This document shows positions 61,255 to 64,000 of a stretch of 64,000 nucleotides of DNA, piece after piece. Under the pieces are notes generated by a model that was not told the origin of the DNA, did not search any database, and was given only the letters and a program-made list of their open reading frames with translations. Numbering within the stretch: the stretch's first letter is position 1; every line of letters starts with the position of its first letter. The DNA lies in assembly GCF_003612565.1 (NCBI RefSeq), contig NZ_RAZG01000006.1, positions 1-64,000 of the forward strand, given 5' to 3'. The stretch is from Roseburia sp. 1XD42-69. Its GTDB lineage: Bacteria; Bacillota; Clostridia; Lachnospirales; Lachnospiraceae. The position numbers were made by a program, and so were the translations under genes.

Positions 61255-64000
61255 TTACTGCAAAAGCTGCAAAACCCCGTTTGGCATCTGGTTTGCCTGG
61301 GAGAGCATGGACTGTCCGGCCTGCTGTAAAATGCTGTGCTTGGAGTGGTTTACCATTTCAGCGGCCATGTCTGCATCACGGATGCGGGATTCAGCGGCCT
61401 GGGCGTTTTCTTCTTCAATGGCCTTGATTTTGTCTGTGTGTTCCAAACGGTTTTGATATGCCCCGTACAGACTTCTTTTGCTAAGAAGCATATCCATGGC
61501 GTAGTCGCAATATTCTATGGATGCCTGTGCTTCCTCAAAGGTTTTTGTGCCCGCACGGTACAGCCTTAGCACTACCGTGTTCATGGGAAATCGTGGAATG
61601 GTGGTTTTATCTCCAACCAGGCTGCTGTTTTGTATAATTAGTCCGTTGTCAATGGGGGTTTCGACTAATTTAGAATCAAAAATTGCCTGGATTGCCACAT
61701 TCTTTTTTTCGTCTCCCGCCATGTCCATATAAGTATAATCATTTACATCCAGCTGGACGGAAGTGTTTGTCAGCATATCTTCCATAGCGAACTGTTTATA
61801 AGATTCTACAGTTTCGCTTATATTATTTAGCGTCTGTGTCTTATCTGCGCTTTTGTAAGAGACATTCATATCATATCGGTCTGCTCCGGCGTGTGCAGGA
61901 TCTGTATTATCATATAGGATATAAGAACCATTGTTATCTTTAATGTAATTACCCTGGGCATTTTGCTGCATTTCCACTACAATACTCTCCGCAATATCTC
62001 CGTAATTGTAGGTGTAACTCACGTCGATGGAACGTCCGTCCCCTGTCTCTAAAGAGAAATCAAAGATATCCGTGTCAATGGAGTAAAGGGGGGCAGTGTC
62101 AAAGGTAGCGGAAGTTGTGCCGGTATTCTGGGTACGGTCGTCATATACCCATAATTTATTACCATCGGCAGCATACTGGGTATAATGGAAGTCAAAACAG
62201 TCTGTCGTAATATCCACGATTGCTTTTGCCAAATCTGAGCCTGAAGTAACACCATTGGCCTTTAAGGAGTTGATATCAATCTGTAGAAGGTAATCCTGGC
62301 TTCCCTGTTTTTGAAAACTGTATGCATAGCCGCCTCCGCTGACGGAAGATGCGGAACCCTCTGTAAAAAGCACACTGTAGTGATTATTGCAGGTTTTGCA
62401 TGTGGAATTAAACCCCAGTCCCAAAAGGGAGTCGATGGTGTAAGCCGTTCCCAGTCCCGAAAAATCTATGGATGCTGCAGGGTAGGTTTTGCCGGCTTCA
62501 CCAGGCTGGAAATAACCGTTTCCATCGGATAAATCCATCCCAGGGCGAATGGTTACAGTTTCACTGAAGTGTCCGCTGGTGGTGATGTTTCCTGCCCCTA
62601 CCAGGTCAGTCAGGCTGCCGGAGCCAAGTTGTATGTCTGCGCCCTGGGGGTCTTTCCCAGAGAGGGCAAGCATCTGCTTTTGCTGCAGGACATAGGCGGC
62701 ATAAGTTTTTAAATCACGGTCCAGCCGGTTTTCATTTCCGGCGGTGTCCGTACCGTAAGTAAGGACGGCATTTCCGGCGCTATCTTTAAAAGATACTTCT
62801 GCGGTGTGGTTTGCGTCGTTATATTTGATATTCTCTTTTTGAAAGGCATCAATTTTCTGCTGTTCAAAATCCCTCCCCAGAGCCTTTTCTTCATCAAATG
62901 TAATGGGATTTTTAGCGCTTGAGGTTACTTTTTGTACATTGCCGATTAAATCCGCACCTACGTTGGTGGAATAATTGGTACGGATGTTTTCCCCGCTGAT
63001 TACCATACCGTCAAGTCCGTCAATGACAGAATCCGCACTGGTAATGTCTGACAGATAAAAGTCAAAAGAAAGGTATGTGTCGTTTACACCTTCATTGTCA
63101 GCGTAGGTATATTTAATCTGAGAGGAAATATCCGTTCCGGAATTCCAGGAAGTGATACCCAAATCCGCCCAGGATTTAAAAGAACCGTTTACCATGGCTC
63201 CATTGCTGTTTTCCAGCCAGATGCCTCTCTGTGCCCCGCTGTTAGAGGCCCGGACGGTGTAGGCAACTTTATCCCCGGAGGTTAAATTTGCAGCAAAAGA
63301 GTTGGAAATTTTAAGGTCTTTCATTACCTGGGCATCCACTGCCGTTACTTCTTCTGTTCCGGTAAATTCTGTTGTCCAGGTGTAGGAAACTTTTCCGTTA
63401 TTACAGGAATTAATGCTGTCTATCATATCGTCTTTTGTCCGGATATCCCCTACAAAAAAAGCCATGGTTGCCCCCATATAGTCCAAAGACCAGGCTCCCC
63501 CGTGTATGTTGGAGGCGGAAAAGGGATAGCCGTCCTCGTCAATTACATTGCTCCAGTCCATGGTTTTTCCGTCAATGACAATGCCCTGGGAAGTTGCGGA
63601 AAAATCCAGTTTTCTGGAAATCGTAGGCACTTCGTCGCCGGGCTTGCAGGAAATGTTAAAGTAATTTCCGTTTGCGTCTGTATAGCTGTAATCTCCTCCG
63701 GCGAACACCTGTTTTCCCGTGGCTGCATCAACGCTTACCATTCCGGGAGCCACCGTATCCCAGGTATACCGTTCCCCATGGAAAACAAAACCGCCGTAGG
63801 TTACGTCTCCGGTGACATGATCATAGGCAGCGTCAAAAATCTGTAAATCACCGGGCATTCCAAAAATGTCCATGGAGACATAACTGTTGTCAAAGATATC
63901 CTGGGTGTTGAATTCCGTATTCCGGGAAATATTGTTGATTTCTTTTTTCAGCTCTTTGATTTCAGTATCAATAGAAGCCCTGTCTGACTGCGTATTTGTG
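61255..64000 (-). CDS. Giant flagellin, N-terminus beyond window
   Basis: 914 codons are visible and the gene continues past the window edge. The edge sequence (QSDRASIDTEIKELKKEINNI, then TEFN) is the end of the flagellin N-terminal D0/D1 region. The C-terminus (QNRLEHT, then AESRIRDADMAAEMV, ending VLQLLQ) is the conserved flagellin D1/D0. Between them lies an insert of more than 700 residues, so the whole protein should be near 1000 residues, against about 270-500 for ordinary flagellins. The insert has several Cys, including CKTC. It forms the external face of the flagellar filament. No HExxH protease motif was found. Confidence 0.92.
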   Translation of the reverse strand, partial: TNTQSDRASIDTEIKELKKEINNISRNTEFNTQDIFDNSYVSMDIFGMPGDLQIFDAAYDHVTGDVTYGGFVFHGERYTWDTVAPGMVSVDAATGKQVFAGGDYSYTDANGNYFNISCKPGDEVPTISRKLDFSATSQGIVIDGKTMDWSNVIDEDGYPFSASNIHGGAWSLDYMGATMAFFVGDIRTKDDMIDSINSCNNGKVSYTWTTEFTGTEEVTAVDAQVMKDLKISNSFAANLTSGDKVAYTVRASNSGAQRGIWLENSNGAMVNGSFKSWADLGITSWNSGTDISSQIKYTYADNEGVNDTYLSFDFYLSDITSADSVIDGLDGMVISGENIRTNYSTNVGADLIGNVQKVTSSAKNPITFDEEKALGRDFEQQKIDAFQKENIKYNDANHTAEVSFKDSAGNAVLTYGTDTAGNENRLDRDLKTYAAYVLQQKQMLALSGKDPQGADIQLGSGSLTDLVGAGNITTSGHFSETVTIRPGMDLSDGNGYFQPGEAGKTYPAASIDFSGLGTAYTIDSLLGLGFNSTCKTCNNHYSVLFTEGSASSVSGGGYAYSFQKQGSQDYLLQIDINSLKANGVTSGSDLAKAIVDITTDCFDFHYTQYAADGNKLWVYDDRTQNTGTTSATFDTAPLYSIDTDIFDFSLETGDGRSIDVSYTYNYGDIAESIVVEMQQNAQGNYIKDNNGSYILYDNTDPAHAGADRYDMNVSYKSADKTQTLNNISETVESYKQFAMEDMLTNTSVQLDVNDYTYMDMAGDEKKNVAIQAIFDSKLVETPIDNGLIIQNSSLVGDKTTIPRFPMNTVVLRLYRAGTKTFEEAQASIEYCDYAMDMLLSKRSLYGAYQNRLEHTDKIKAIEEENAQAAESRIRDADMAAEMVNHSKHSILQQAGQSMLSQANQMPNGVLQLLQ

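Noticed and set aside
61255-64000. Flagellinolysin (protease-bearing flagellin)
   Set aside because: The large insert suggested it, but no HExxH zinc motif is present in the visible part.

Overview
The window looks like a chromosomal segment of a spore-forming, flagellated member of the Clostridia, most likely Lachnospiraceae. The evidence is spoVAD/spoVAE, a YesM/YesN-type two-component pair, a Firmicutes-type class III fructose-bisphosphatase, the LL-diaminopimelate aminotransferase route to lysine, a flagellin with a very large central insert, strong GGAGG-type ribosome binding sites and sigma-A-like promoters. No species assignment is attempted. I saw no rRNA, tRNA, CRISPR array or intact insertion sequence.

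Layout. 0.15-11.4 kb: an AAA-ATPase-like/PD-(D/E)XK protein, then dnaE, pfkA, a SpoU rRNA methyltransferase, a small conserved protein, a small alarmone synthetase, two aminotransferases (the second is hisC) and a small membrane exporter. 11.6-15.8 kb, minus strand: a cobalamin riboswitch with its own promoter and terminator controls cbiM-cbiN-cbiQ-cbiO (cobalt uptake), followed by an orphan NMT1/THI5-like binding lipoprotein. 15.9-19.3 kb: a YerC/TrpR-like regulator, a DUF1836 protein, a decayed ABC ATPase fragment, spoVAD-spoVAE and a repetitive lipoprotein. 19.4-29.6 kb: a galactose-type ABC transporter (mglBAC, with an unusual extended MglC), a YesN/YesM two-component system and two further sugar-binding proteins, probably a sensing and uptake unit.

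29.6-32.8 kb: a compact, AT-rich three-gene cassette (DUF262 protein, RecF/OLD-like ATPase, uncharacterised protein) with the architecture of an anti-phage or toxin-type system. This is the best candidate for an undescribed system. 32.8-37.9 kb: a PAP2 phosphatase, a serine hydrolase lacking its SxxK nucleophile region, guaB, a MATE transporter and an MmcQ-MGMT fusion. 37.9-44.7 kb: a seven-gene phosphorelay (two hybrid-like kinases, two HD-GYP response regulators, CheR, a CheY-like protein and an Hpt protein), laid out as a duplicated kinase/HD-GYP module. 44.7-50.2 kb: a eukaryotic-type hisA, glnA with an ANTAR regulator, dapF, dapL and a lipoprotein.

50.6-58.9 kb: typA (minus), an OB-fold SSB-like protein, a corrinoid adenosyltransferase, then a lysine riboswitch controlling dapA-dapB-fbp-nfo. 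58.9-64 kb, minus strand: a DRE-TIM aldolase, asnA and a giant flagellin whose N-terminus lies beyond the window. Lysine/diaminopimelate synthesis (dapA, dapB, dapF, dapL) is split between two nearby operons, and only the dapAB operon carries a lysine riboswitch in this window.
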